NCBI RefSeq assembly: GCF_037126435.1
Contig: NZ_CP147020.1
Location: forward strand, 891,001-955,000
DNA from: Bernardetia sp. ABR2-2B
GTDB taxonomy: Bacteria; Bacteroidota; Bacteroidia; Cytophagales; Bernardetiaceae
Length of the DNA: 64,000 nucleotides
Direction of reading: 5' to 3'
A program made the translations under genes and the position numbers. Below are positions 18,562 to 26,686 of the stretch, one piece after another. The notes beneath the pieces were generated by a model that ran no database searches, was not told where the DNA came from, and saw only the letters and a program-made list of their open reading frames with translations. Numbering within the stretch: position 1 is the stretch's first letter; every line of letters starts with the position of its first letter.

Positions 18562-19881
18562 TTAAGACTTTATCTTCTCACACAGAATCACAATTTTCTC
18601 ATCTTTAGATTTTGAAGTAAACGTCGTAAAAAAAAGAAATTGATTGTCTCCCTCTGAAATAGAAAATTGTTTTCTTAATTCTTTTACTGACATAGGAAAA
18701 TTACGAACAACGACATTAAACCCTGCCTTACCAAATTTTCTTTTAACTTCTTTCTTAGAAAAAGAAACTACTTCTGCTATTTTAAATATTTTACCTACAA
18801 AATTTTCTTTTCGCTCTTGTGAGACATAAAGATGTGTATTGATTGAGAGTTTGTTCAACTCATATTTTTTGGTAATGCTCTTAAATGCTCCTGCTTTCAT
18901 GAGAGCTGCACTAGGTTCATACAGATAGCCTTGAATTTCATTTTTTTTGTTATAATCTATCAAAACTTCTTTTTCTTGAAGTAAAGAAAATTCAAAACTC
19001 TCAATTTGAATTTCTTGATAATTTTGGATTTTTAGATTTTTGGAGTGTAAGTTTATGGCACTTATTTTTATTTTTTCGTTATCAAAGCTTTTTTGAGAGC
19101 TATCCAACTGATATAGAACTTCTTTACATTCATTTTGGAGTGCCACAACCACTACTTTTTCTATATTTGTCAGCCTATTCAATACTAACTGAATATCTAA
19201 TAAAGGTGCTGTTTTGAGAAGCCACTTTGCTCCTACTTTCTTAAATACTTCCCATACTTCAACCATATTTGGCTGACAATCTTCCAATAAAAATACTTTT
19301 TTTTGTATGTTATCTCTACGAGCAGGGTCAAGATAAATCCAATCAAAAACTGTATTGTTATTTCTAGCTTCTTCTAAAAAAACTTCTGAATTATTACAAA
19401 TAACTTCAATGTTTTCTGCTCCTAGTTTCTCAAAATTGTGTTTTGCTATACTTGCCAAAAGTTCATTTTGCTCTATATAAATCACTTTTCCTACTATCTT
19501 AGAAAAATAAAAACTATCAACTCCCATTCCTCCTGTCAAATCTACAAGGGTTTGATTTTCTAAATTTATTGTAGAATCACTATTCAATAAATCTGCTTTA
19601 TAGTTTGCTGTAATTTCAGAAGAAGCTTGTTCGATGGACAAAGAAGGAGGAAAAATAACTTTATCAGAGTCATACCAAAGAGATAACTTTGACTTTGACT
19701 TTTGAAGTGATTTTATTTGATTTCCTATTTCTATTCGTAACTCTTGATACTCTTTTGGAAGATTAAGAAGCGTTTGAGTAATTTCTTTATGCTTATGTAA
19801 CTCTATAAAATTTTGAATATCAGTTTCTAATAACCTGTGATAGTTTGGGTAGTTTTCTGATAGTGATAAACGAGTTTGCAT
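18562..19881 (-). CDS. THUMP-like class I SAM-dependent methyltransferase
   Basis: A predicted RNA methyltransferase of 439 residues. The Rossmann core shows motif I as VDLTGGMGVDSF (near residue 113), an acidic strand end at VIYIEQNE, and a DPARRD motif (near 187) where NPPY-type catalytic motifs usually sit. The N-terminus is helical and the C-terminus looks like a THUMP-like RNA-binding module (NVVVRNFPMSVKELRKQFSISEGDNQFLFF). Bacteroidota encode a conserved protein of this architecture whose target is, to my knowledge, not firmly assigned. It is divergent from the lipoprotein gene at 20055. A TATTTTTG element at 19910-19917 on this strand may be its -7 box. Confidence 0.82.
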   Translation of the reverse strand: MQTRLSLSENYPNYHRLLETDIQNFIELHKHKEITQTLLNLPKEYQELRIEIGNQIKSLQKSKSKLSLWYDSDKVIFPPSLSIEQASSEITANYKADLLNSDSTINLENQTLVDLTGGMGVDSFYFSKIVGKVIYIEQNELLASIAKHNFEKLGAENIEVICNNSEVFLEEARNNNTVFDWIYLDPARRDNIQKKVFLLEDCQPNMVEVWEVFKKVGAKWLLKTAPLLDIQLVLNRLTNIEKVVVVALQNECKEVLYQLDSSQKSFDNEKIKISAINLHSKNLKIQNYQEIQIESFEFSLLQEKEVLIDYNKKNEIQGYLYEPSAALMKAGAFKSITKKYELNKLSINTHLYVSQERKENFVGKIFKIAEVVSFSKKEVKRKFGKAGFNVVVRNFPMSVKELRKQFSISEGDNQFLFFTTFTSKSKDEKIVILCEKIKS

Positions 19882-19950
19882 AAATTATAGAGTTGAATGA
19901 ATAAGATTACAAAAATACATCAAATCAGTTTTCTATTCAAGAAAAACATT

Positions 19951-19965
19951 TGCAACAGAGTTGCA
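19951..19965. promoter_or_regulatory. Candidate metalloregulator operator 1
   Basis: TGCAACAGAGTTGCA, a palindrome with perfect 6-bp arms. It recurs exactly 52 bp downstream at 20003-20017. It overlaps the -33 region (TTG at 19961) of the promoter whose -7 box TATATTTG lies at 19984-19991. Confidence 0.65.
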
Positions 19966-19991
19966 TTTATAAAAAAATGATTCTATATTTG
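19961..19991 (+). promoter_or_regulatory. Promoter of the lipoprotein gene at 20055
   Basis: GTTG near 19960-19963 and TATATTTG at 19984-19991, about 20 bases apart, fit the Bacteroidota -33/-7 consensus. The two identical operators flank and overlap it, which is the arrangement expected for repression. Confidence 0.6.
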
Positions 19992-20002
19992 TTTTTTAAT
20001 TT

Positions 20003-20017
20003 TGCAACAGAGTTGCA
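20003..20017. promoter_or_regulatory. Candidate metalloregulator operator 2
   Basis: A second exact copy of TGCAACAGAGTTGCA, 37 bp before the ATG at 20055 and just downstream of the expected transcription start. The form resembles boxes for Fur-superfamily repressors such as Zur; the identity of the regulator is inference. Confidence 0.65.
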
Positions 20018-20054
20018 TTTACATTGATTTTAAACTCAAATTTTTTACGGTATT

Positions 20055-20627
20055 ATGATCTTATCAAAAAGCACATTTTCATTTCTTATCTTATTTTTCT
20101 CTTCTCTAGTCTTGTTTTCTTCTTGTACAGACGATGAAGACCCAGAAATTCCTAATGAGGAAGAGTTAATTACGACACTTACTTATACTCTTGTTCCTGA
20201 AGGTGGAGGAAGTAATGTTGTTTTATCATTTCAAGATTTAGATGGTGATGGTGGAACAGCTCCTGTTATTTCTGGAGGAACACTTATGGCAAATACAGTT
20301 TATAATGGTTCTATTGATTTATTGAATGAAGCAGAAACACCTGCTGAAAGTATTACAGCAGAAATTGAAGAAGAAGATGATGAGCATCAGTTTTTCTTTG
20401 CAACCACAGGTGGCTTAAACGCTACAGTAGCTTATGCTGATACAGATGGAACAAACCCAGTGGGTTTGAAAACAACGGTAACAACAACAGATGCTTCACA
20501 AGGCAAGCTTCGTGTTACTTTACGTCACGAACCTGCAAAAGATGCAGCAGGTGTATCTGACGGAGACATTACAAACGCAGGAGGAGAAACAGATATTGAA
20601 GTAGAATTTGATGTAACGATTGAATAA
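20055..20627 (+). CDS. Surface lipoprotein of the kind paired with metal-linked TonB receptors
   Basis: 190 residues with a lipoprotein signal (hydrophobic stretch then LFSSC, Cys24). The mature part is acidic and beta-rich (LTYTLVPEGGGSNVVLSFQD) and contains DLDGDGG and EEEDDEHQF stretches that could bind cations. Relatives in Bacteroidota carry the uninformative name type 1 periplasmic binding fold protein and often sit beside TonB receptors and Fur-family regulators; this is recollection, not checked. Two identical palindromic operators overlap its promoter, which suggests control by a metal-sensing repressor. A strong terminator follows, so it is probably transcribed alone. The ligand is unknown. 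Confidence 0.75.
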   Translation: MILSKSTFSFLILFFSSLVLFSSCTDDEDPEIPNEEELITTLTYTLVPEGGGSNVVLSFQDLDGDGGTAPVISGGTLMANTVYNGSIDLLNEAETPAESITAEIEEEDDEHQFFFATTGGLNATVAYADTDGTNPVGLKTTVTTTDASQGKLRVTLRHEPAKDAAGVSDGDITNAGGETDIEVEFDVTIE

Positions 20628-20672
20628 ATAAACAATATATTTAGACAGACTTAAATCTTGTCTTATATTTTT

Positions 20673-20719
20673 AAAGTTAGATTTTTAGAAATTTTGTTTC
20701 TAAAAATCTAACTTTTTTT
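20673..20719 (+). terminator. Strong terminator after the lipoprotein gene
   Basis: AAAGTTAGATTTTTAGAAA pairs with TTTCTAAAAATCTAACTTT around five bases and runs into T7. This is the longest perfect stem in the window. Confidence 0.92.
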
Positions 20720-20730
20720 GTCTCTTTCTC

Positions 20731-20827
20731 TAAGGAACAATTACGAATTAAAGATTACGAATTAAACTTCTGACTACTAGTTAATTATATAATTAAAAGT
20801 GTCAATTTATTTAATTTCTATTCCTAA
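20731..20827. repeat. Family 3 AT-rich repeat, copy 2
   Basis: Begins TAAGGAACAATTACGAATTA and ends TTTAATTTCTATTCCTAA. It abuts the family A element at 20838. Together the two repeats fill most of the 464-bp gap before the next gene. Confidence 0.6.
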
Positions 20828-20837
20828 GCTAATACAA

Positions 20838-20976
20838 AAGTTGTTTAAGAATGTAATTTTTTCCATAGAATTGTGCTTACAAACCCAATTCTATGGAAAA
20901 ATAACTCAGCCTTTGTTGGTGTTTTAGCGTAGCGACACCAACAAATAAACATACAAAACATATTCTTAAACAACTT
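20838..20976. repeat. Family A terminal-inverted-repeat element, copy 2 (complete)
   Basis: AAGTTGTTTAAGAATG at the left and ATTCTTAAACAACTT at the right. It has the same two internal hairpins as copy 1. Its first stem reads CCATAGAATTG / CAATTCTATGG instead of CCTTAGAACTG / CAGTTCTAAGG, so both arms have changed together and pairing is kept. Same orientation as copy 1. Confidence 0.85.
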
Positions 20977-21091
20977 CACAAATTAAAATACCAAATACAT
21001 ATAATTCACTTAACAAATGAGAGCTATTTCATTCTTATTAAGTAGAGCAGGAAAAATTACCTAAGATAAAATAACTATTTTCGTGATTACT

Positions 21092-22168
21092 ATGAAAACA
21101 ATACTTTTAACCTTTGTACTCATTTGTTTGTCTTGTCATTTACTCTATTCTCAAACAGATAGTTATTTTATTGGTGCAAAAACTCATTATGGTTATATTA
21201 TTCCACATTCGGAAGAATTAAATAAATTTTCAAAAAAAAATCCTTTCGGCATTCAGATAGAGTTCAGTACCCTAAAAACAAGTGATGAAGCTTGGCAAAC
21301 CTGTACTTGTTACGGAAGAAGTGGACTTTCATTAGCATATTTTAATTACAGAGATAAAAGACTGGGTAGTTCTACTAATCTTATGTATTTTGTAGAACCC
21401 TATTTGGCTTGGAAACATAAGTTCAAATTATCTTTAAGAGCAGCCATAGGGGTTTCTTATCTCACACAAGTCTATGATTCTATAAATAACTCTGAAAATA
21501 CTTTTTTTAGTAGTCCAATTAGTTTTTACTTAGGAGTAGGATTAAATGGAAATTATCATCTGAATAAAAATTATGCTTTAAATATAGGAATAAACTATCA
21601 GCACATTTCGAATGGAGGTATAAGGAAACCAAACCTTGGAATGAACTTTCCTACACTCTCTTTAGGGATTGATAGAACAATTGATTTTCCTACGCTAGAA
21701 AAAAAACCAAAAGAGTTTTTTGAATATGATAAAAAGGTAAAAACCTACTTGCTACTAAATGGTAGTAGAGCAACAGCAAAGAATGAGAATGGAAAAGATA
21801 TAAATTACCCAATCTTAGGTCTTTCGACAGGGTTATTGAAGCCTCTATCAAAAATAAATGGTGTAAATACTGGTATAGAAATTCATTATAATTTTGCTTA
21901 TAGACAAGAACTTCAAAACCAAGACAATAAACAATCTGCTTTTGTAGGAGGGCTTCAAATAGGACACCACTTTTCTTTAGGAAAAATTTATTTTCTACAA
22001 CAAATTGGGATTTACACTTTTCGCCCAAAGGCTATTCAAACCAAATGGTTATATCAACGCTATTCATTATGGTATTCTATTTCTCAAAAATGGTTTGTTG
22101 GTTTTTCTCTACTTTCACACGGTCATATCGCAGATTATATTGATGTAAGTACAGGATTTATTTTTTAA
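21092..22168 (+). CDS. PagL-like outer membrane acyloxyacyl hydrolase
   Basis: A predicted outer-membrane beta-barrel that removes acyl chains from lipid A. I prefer the ATG at 21092 over 21083, since MKTILLTF opens a signal peptide ending LLYSQ. The body alternates hydrophobic and polar residues and ends in a terminal aromatic (DVSTGFIF). The segment YQHISNGG (near residue 175) matches the His-x-Ser active-site region of PagL-type enzymes. The protein (358 residues) is longer than classical PagL; after the first barrel-like region (to about 205) there is a second barrel-like half. Activity on lipid A is inference. It is flanked on both sides by family A repeat sequence. Confidence 0.72.
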   Translation: MKTILLTFVLICLSCHLLYSQTDSYFIGAKTHYGYIIPHSEELNKFSKKNPFGIQIEFSTLKTSDEAWQTCTCYGRSGLSLAYFNYRDKRLGSSTNLMYFVEPYLAWKHKFKLSLRAAIGVSYLTQVYDSINNSENTFFSSPISFYLGVGLNGNYHLNKNYALNIGINYQHISNGGIRKPNLGMNFPTLSLGIDRTIDFPTLEKKPKEFFEYDKKVKTYLLLNGSRATAKNENGKDINYPILGLSTGLLKPLSKINGVNTGIEIHYNFAYRQELQNQDNKQSAFVGGLQIGHHFSLGKIYFLQQIGIYTFRPKAIQTKWLYQRYSLWYSISQKWFVGFSLLSHGHIADYIDVSTGFIF

Positions 22169-22175
22169 AATTGAT

Positions 22176-22241
22176 TGTATAGTTTTTCATAGAAAAATAA
22201 CCCTCCTTTACGGTTGTAAAAATACATTCTTAAACAACTTC
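22176..22241. repeat. Family A element, decayed right-end remnant
   Basis: The end CATTCTTAAACAACTTC is intact and is preceded by CATAGAAAAATAAC..CCTTT, which matches the centre of the full element. The left terminus and second hairpin are lost. It follows the PagL-like stop directly. Confidence 0.6.
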
Positions 22242-22302
22242 ATTGCTACCCGTTACCTTTCATAGTCTTGCAAAAAAATAAAAAAAACAATTATCTAAAA
22301 AT

Positions 22303-22333
22303 TTTGTTAGACTAATCTAACTTTTTATATTTG
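22303..22333 (+). promoter_or_regulatory. Promoter of the TonB receptor with a Fur-like box
   Basis: TTTG at 22303-22306, exactly 19 bases, then TATATTTG at 22326-22333: an excellent Bacteroidota promoter. The palindrome GTTAGACTAATCTAAC (22306-22321; arms GTTAGA / TCTAAC) fills the spacer, where a bound repressor would block polymerase. The shape recalls Fur-type boxes of this phylum (TTAGAnnnnTCTAA); the assignment is inference. Confidence 0.65.
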
Positions 22334-22385
22334 CACTACCATTTTTTTAAAACAGAATAATCAAACTCATAATTATCTTATTTTT

Positions 22386-24761
22386 ATGCGAATACAGACT
22401 TTACTTTTCACATCATTTTTAGTGCTTATTTCTTTTTTTGCTTATTCTCAAAAAATATCTCCAAATTTTTCTAAAAACCAACTACAAGGAGAAATAAAAG
22501 GGAAAATAACTTTAGAAGGCTCAACTATCGGTTTTACAACTATTCAGATAAAAGAAAAGATAAATGATAAAATAATAGGAACAACAACAGACAAGAATGG
22601 AAACTATGAATTAAAACAAATTCCTTTCGGTAATTTTACTTTGATTGCTTCTTATTTGGGATTCGAAACGCAGAGTAAAATAGTTGTTTTGAATGAAGAA
22701 AACCCAGTTTTGGAAATTAATTTTGATTTGAAAGAATCAGTTTCAGAATTGAATCAAATTGTAGTTACGGCAACACGAACAGAAAAAAAACAAACGGATG
22801 CTGCCGTTATGGTAGATATTATTGATAGCAAAACACTTATCAATACGCAATCTTGTAATTTATCAGAAGGTCTGAAGTTTCAAGCAGGTTTGAGAGTAGA
22901 AACGGATTGCCAAACCTGTAATTATACACAGCTTCGAATGAATGGATTAGGTGGTGGATATTCACAAATTTTGATAAATGGTCGTCCTATTTTTAGTCCG
23001 TTGATGGGTTTGTATGGAATGGAACAACTGCCTGTAAATATGATTGAGCGCATTGAAGTGGTGCGTGGTGGTGGTTCAGTTTTGTACGGTTCTAGTGCGA
23101 TTGGTGGCGTAGTGAACGTAATTACAAAACTTCCAAAAGAAAATAATTATGATTTGGCTTATACCTATCAAAATATAAATGGAGGAGCAAGTGATAATAT
23201 CATTACAGGAAATGCAACTGTTTTGACAGAGAAAAAAAATGCAGGAGTTTCATTTTTTATCAATAACAGAAAGCGAGATTTTTATGACTACAACGGCGAT
23301 AATTTTTCAGAATTAGCAAAACTAGAAAACAATTCTTTTGGTGCAAACCTGTTTTTTCGTCCTACTGATAATCAAAAATTAGAAGTCAGTTTTAGTAGTA
23401 TCAATGAATATCGTTTTGGTGGAGAAATGACTGATAGAGCAGCACACCAAGCCTTACAAGCAGAAGAGCGAACACACAACGTTTTGGTAGGAAATATCGA
23501 TTATCAAATCAATTTTAACGGTGGAAACTCGTCTTTGATTGCTTATTTGGCTACTCAAAACACAGATAGAAAACATTATACAGGAATTATTCCAGACCAA
23601 AATAATGATAATGAAACAGAAGCCTATCAAAATCACTTAGAAAATCCTCCTTACGGAACATCTGATAACACAACCTATCAAGCAGGTTTTCAATTAAATC
23701 ATAATCTTTCTAACTTTTTGGGAACAAGTAATATCCTAACTTTCGGAACAGAGTACGTAACTGATGATGTTTTGGATGTCATTGAAGCCTACAATTATAA
23801 AATTGACCAAACGACACAAAATTTAGGTGTTTTTCTTCAAAGTGATTGGCAGATTACAAACAAATTAAACTTACTTTCAGGAATCAGAATGGATAATCAT
23901 AATTTTGTAGAGAATCCTATTTTTAGTCCTCGTTTGTCTTTTTTGTATAAACTAAAGCCATCAATGCAGCTTCGTGCTACTTGGAGTACAGGTTTTCGTG
24001 CGCCACAGGCTTTTGATGCAGATATGCACATTGCTTTTGCAGGAGGAGGAGTTTCAAGAATTAGCTTGGCTGATAACCTAAAACAAGAGCGTTCGAATAG
24101 CTTTAGCACTTCACTTAATTATGACAAAGCTACTGATAATTTCATTGCAGGTTTTACGCTAGAAGGTTTTTATACAGATTTGAACAATGCTTTTTATTTA
24201 GCACCACTAGGAGAAGATGAGTTTGGAGAGCGTTTTGAAAAACGAAATGGACAAGGTGCAACTGTGCAAGGAATTACACTAGAAACACGAGCAAATTACA
24301 ACAAAAAAGCGCAGTTAGAAGTAGGTTTTACATTACAAAAAAGTCTTTTTGATGAGCCAGTTGAGAATATTGAAGGCTTAGAACTTAAAAGAGAGTTTTT
24401 AAGAACGCCAAATGACTATGGTTTTGCAACGCTTTCAATTACACCAAATGAGCGTTTTTCTATGAATATGAATGTTGTTTATACAGGAAAAATGGAACTC
24501 ATACATTTTGCAGGTGCGCCAGAACAAACCATAGATGAATATAAAACTTCTGATTCTTTTACAGAGTTTAGTTTTAGAGCGAGCTATGATTTTCCTTTGA
24601 AAAAAACAAGTTCAAAATTGCAGCTTTTTGGAGGAATAAAAAATATATTCAATGCCTACCAAGATGACTTTGATAGTGGAAAAAATAGAGATAGTAATTA
24701 TGTATATGGAACGGCTGCTCCTCGTACTTTTTTTGTGGGAGTTAGATTGTCTAGTTTTTAG
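22386..24761 (+). CDS. TonB-dependent outer membrane receptor, probably for iron or heme
   Basis: Imports a ligand across the outer membrane using TonB energy. A signal peptide (ends FAYSQ) is followed by a carboxypeptidase-like regulatory domain (about 35-115, GKITLEGSTIGFTTIQI). The plug domain (about 125-250) has VVTATRTEKKQTDAAVMVDII and the block RGGGSVLYGSSAIGGVVNVIT. The rest is a 22-strand-type barrel ending in RTFFVGVRLSSF. In the plug, CQTCNYTQLRMNGLGGGYS resembles HmuR-like receptors, with a CxxC pair. The 791 residues are normal for the family. The Fur-like box in its promoter suggests iron control. Heme, siderophore or cobalamin remain possible ligands. Confidence 0.88.
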   Translation: MRIQTLLFTSFLVLISFFAYSQKISPNFSKNQLQGEIKGKITLEGSTIGFTTIQIKEKINDKIIGTTTDKNGNYELKQIPFGNFTLIASYLGFETQSKIVVLNEENPVLEINFDLKESVSELNQIVVTATRTEKKQTDAAVMVDIIDSKTLINTQSCNLSEGLKFQAGLRVETDCQTCNYTQLRMNGLGGGYSQILINGRPIFSPLMGLYGMEQLPVNMIERIEVVRGGGSVLYGSSAIGGVVNVITKLPKENNYDLAYTYQNINGGASDNIITGNATVLTEKKNAGVSFFINNRKRDFYDYNGDNFSELAKLENNSFGANLFFRPTDNQKLEVSFSSINEYRFGGEMTDRAAHQALQAEERTHNVLVGNIDYQINFNGGNSSLIAYLATQNTDRKHYTGIIPDQNNDNETEAYQNHLENPPYGTSDNTTYQAGFQLNHNLSNFLGTSNILTFGTEYVTDDVLDVIEAYNYKIDQTTQNLGVFLQSDWQITNKLNLLSGIRMDNHNFVENPIFSPRLSFLYKLKPSMQLRATWSTGFRAPQAFDADMHIAFAGGGVSRISLADNLKQERSNSFSTSLNYDKATDNFIAGFTLEGFYTDLNNAFYLAPLGEDEFGERFEKRNGQGATVQGITLETRANYNKKAQLEVGFTLQKSLFDEPVENIEGLELKREFLRTPNDYGFATLSITPNERFSMNMNVVYTGKMELIHFAGAPEQTIDEYKTSDSFTEFSFRASYDFPLKKTSSKLQLFGGIKNIFNAYQDDFDSGKNRDSNYVYGTAAPRTFFVGVRLSSF

Positions 24762-24834
24762 ATGAGGTTCTAAAAATATTTAGTTAAGAAACGTTTTCGT
24801 ATTGCTTATTTTATAGGTTTTGTAGTGTATATTT

Positions 24835-24880
24835 GTTGTTGGTCATCGTAACGGCAAGCCGAAACTAAAGACACAACAAC
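24835..24880. repeat. Family F palindrome, copy 1
   Basis: GTTGTTGGTCATCGTAACGG at the left and AAAGACACAACAAC at the right; the ends form an inverted repeat. The inverted copy lies at 25572-25617 and a diverged copy at 26902-26946. It sits after the TonB receptor stop. Confidence 0.65.
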
Positions 24881-24927
24881 GGCTTTGTGTGGCTTTGCAA
24901 ATTGGAATACCAACAAGAAAACAGGTA

Positions 24928-24996
24928 GTTCAGACATCTTGTCTGAACATAAAAAAATAGTATTTTATCCTATACAACAGTCTGGAAGACTGTTAT
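24928..24996. repeat. Two small perfect hairpins
   Basis: GTTCAGACATCTTGTCTGAAC (24928-24948) and AACAGTCTGGAAGACTGTT (near 24976-24995) are near-perfect short palindromes with little or no loop. Neither has a T run. They lie in the 266-bp gap before the gene at 25028, otherwise filled by family F sequence. Confidence 0.55.
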
Positions 24997-25027
24997 ACAA
25001 AAATAACCGTGATAACCTTTAAAATAT

Positions 25028-25480
25028 ATGTATTTATATAAATTTTATGATAACATAGTATTCTTAAACTCTTTTATTTTACTTATAGTTACTATATTAA
25101 TACTAATCATATTATTCATAGTGGCAAAAACAGATAAAAGATTTATCTATGCTATTGCTTTTATATCATTTTTTACCTTTATGTTTGGTTGGGAATCTTA
25201 TAATTATTTATTGTATTATCATTATTTAAAAACAAATAATACTGAATTAGTGGAAGGTAGAATAGAAAAATTAACGAGAGAGTATTGGGATATAGAACGT
25301 GCAGCTCAAGAAAAAATTAAAGTAAAAAATATTACTTTTTCTTACTATAAGAATGATAACGGGTTTTATCCTAGTTATCATGCAGAATTACCTGATTCGG
25401 TTTTATATGAAGGTAAGTACGTTAAAATAAGGTATATAGTTCAAGGAGATAGAAACTTAATTTTAAGTATTGAAGAATGA
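25028..25480 (+). CDS. Small two-helix membrane protein, unknown
   Basis: 150 residues, not recognised. Two hydrophobic helices (about 12-35 and 39-57) are followed by a soluble domain with VEGRIEKLTREYWDIERAAQEKIKVKNITF and a closing strand region (KYVKIRYIVQGDRNLILSIEE). The layout is like DUF3592 proteins or like small immunity-type membrane proteins, with no further support for either. A family G repeat begins only about 6 bp after its stop, which is the most unusual thing about it: repeat and gene look like one unit. No promoter could be picked out between it and the palindromes upstream. Confidence 0.6.
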   Translation: MYLYKFYDNIVFLNSFILLIVTILILIILFIVAKTDKRFIYAIAFISFFTFMFGWESYNYLLYYHYLKTNNTELVEGRIEKLTREYWDIERAAQEKIKVKNITFSYYKNDNGFYPSYHAELPDSVLYEGKYVKIRYIVQGDRNLILSIEE

Positions 25481-25486
25481 GAGATT

Positions 25487-25568
25487 CCACAGTTGGGCTT
25501 AGAATGAAAAAATAAATTGTAGTTAAGCGTTGTCTAAGGACTACGATTTATCAGTATGGCAAATCCCT
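25487..25568 (+). repeat. Family G element, copy 1 (left part only)
   Basis: Starts ATTCCACAGTTGGGCTTAG and continues through TAGTTAAGCGTTGTCTAAGG and CTACGATTTATCAGTATGGC. It then breaks off into a family F palindrome at 25572. The right terminus CTAAGCCCAAC is missing. Confidence 0.75.
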
Positions 25569-25571
25569 GCC

Positions 25572-25617
25572 GTTGTTGGTCTTTAGTTTCGGCTTGCCGT
25601 TACGATGACCAACAACA
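25572..25617. repeat. Family F palindrome, copy 2 (inverted)
   Basis: GTTGTTGGTCTTTAGTTTCG through TACGATGACCAACAAC, the reverse complement of copy 1 with few changes. It replaces the right half of the preceding family G copy. Confidence 0.7.
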
Positions 25618-25679
25618 GAAATACGAACAGATGGAGAGAATCTATAAGCAAAATTATACTATTCAGAATATAAAAAATA

Positions 25680-25793
25680 ATGGACAACCAAGATAAACTA
25701 ACATCACTTTATTTACAACTAAGAGAGTTTGAAAAAAACAAATTATCCTTAGCTGAATTAAAAAAGAGTTTGACAAGAGAGACGCTTTCTTAA
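25680..25793 (+). pseudogene. 37-residue ORF, likely remnant of a larger gene
   Basis: Encodes MDNQDKLTSLYLQLREFEKN and seventeen more residues ending LTRETLS. The same frame stays open after the stop (YFKKELKDFNRF...) up to the family G repeat at 25843. This suggests a gene broken by a stop codon or cut by the repeat. The helical, charged character is like a small antitoxin or coiled-coil piece, but no family is recognised. Confidence 0.35.
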
Positions 25794-25842
25794 TATTTCA
25801 AGAAGGAATTAAAAGACTTCAATAGATTCAAAAATACCACAA

Positions 25843-25980
25843 TTACCGTAGTTAAGCGTTGTCTAAAGACTACGATTTATCAGTTCAGCAAACCTTAGAT
25901 TTGCAAGTCAAGTAGGGTATTTTCAGATTTGCGAGTAGTGGTAATTTTGTATTTACTCGTTCGGCTGAGTCTTCTGAAAA
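25843..25980 (+). repeat. Family G element, copy 2 (internal part)
   Basis: Contains TAGTTAAGCGTTGTCTAAAG, ACTACGATTTATCAGTTCAG, the palindrome AACCTTAGATTTGC and a GTATTTACTCG variant of the right half. Both terminal inverted repeats are absent. Copy 3 begins almost at once, so the two form a tandem. Confidence 0.7.
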
Positions 25981-25982
25981 TT

Positions 25983-26136
25983 AGTCGTTAAGCGTTGTCT
26001 AAAGACTACGATTTATCAGTATGGCAAATCTTCAGATTTGCGAGTGGTGGCAGTTTTGTATTTACTTGACAACATAAATCTGAAGATTTATATAACTGAT
26101 AGGTCTTAGTTACAAACTAAGCCCAACAAGGGGAAT
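25983..26136 (+). repeat. Family G element, copy 3 (right end intact)
   Basis: Starts at GTTAAGCGTTGTCTAAAGAC and runs through the hairpins GCAAATCTTCAGATTTGC and ATAAATCTGAAGATTTAT to the right terminus CTAAGCCCAAC-AA-GGGGAA. The left terminus is missing. Confidence 0.75.
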
Positions 26137-26139
26137 ACA

Positions 26140-26223
26140 ATTTTCTATAAGAAAGAAAATGGCAGAAGAAGACGTTTAAGTTCACAGGAAGTACAAAACT
26201 TAGGAATTGAACCAATAAATTAA
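26140..26223 (+). pseudogene. 3' tail of a lost gene after family G copy 3
   Basis: The frame reads IFYKKENGRRRRLSSQEVQN and ends LGIEPIN-stop, 7 bp before the next ATG at 26231. There is no start codon: the 5' part appears to have been replaced by the repeat. It may have been the upstream partner of the gene at 26231. Confidence 0.35.
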
Positions 26224-26230
26224 ATGATAT

Positions 26231-26686
26231 ATGAATGGAAAATATAGCCCTCAATGGAAAGAAATGAAGAGAAAATTTTCAGTCGATATGGAAATTTTCT
26301 CAAAAGTTGTCGATTTTATAGATTTGTTAATGAATAAAGGTTGGCATAGGAGAGTAAAAGCTGGAAAAGGTGTAGATAGAGTTCAACTTTATTTAGGTAG
26401 TTCTTGTATATCATTTGATTTTGGCAGATTAGCAAACTCTTTGAGAGTGAAAAAAGCACTAGAAAAAATGCTTTCAGATGACTCAAAGAGTACTGATCAA
26501 AAAATAAATATCGAGAAAGAACTTACTCGTGTAAATAATGTTCTCAAATCTAATATAGTAGATGTGAGGATTGAGCATGAGGGTAAGGTTTTTCCTAGAA
26601 AAGGTTTTATCGAGTTGCGTTATGATATTTATTCAGAAGATTTAGACAAAATATTAAATGATACTTTCCCCCCCAGTTGGGCTTAG
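26231..26686 (+). CDS. Unknown 151-residue protein whose stop lies in a family G repeat
   Basis: Not recognised. It is soluble, with a helical N-terminus (WKEMKRKFSVDMEIFSKVVDFIDLLM), a middle beta segment (VQLYLGSSCISFDFG), a charged helix, and a closing segment VDVRIEHEGKVFPRKGFIELRYDIYSEDLDKI. The last residues (PPSWA) and the stop codon come from the left end of the family G copy at 26668. The original C-terminus may therefore have been replaced on insertion, or the repeat may be a normal part of the unit. The start at 26231 is the only ATG in frame near the N-terminus. The sequence looks protein-like in all parts, so I take it as a real gene. Confidence 0.55.
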   Translation: MNGKYSPQWKEMKRKFSVDMEIFSKVVDFIDLLMNKGWHRRVKAGKGVDRVQLYLGSSCISFDFGRLANSLRVKKALEKMLSDDSKSTDQKINIEKELTRVNNVLKSNIVDVRIEHEGKVFPRKGFIELRYDIYSEDLDKILNDTFPPSWA

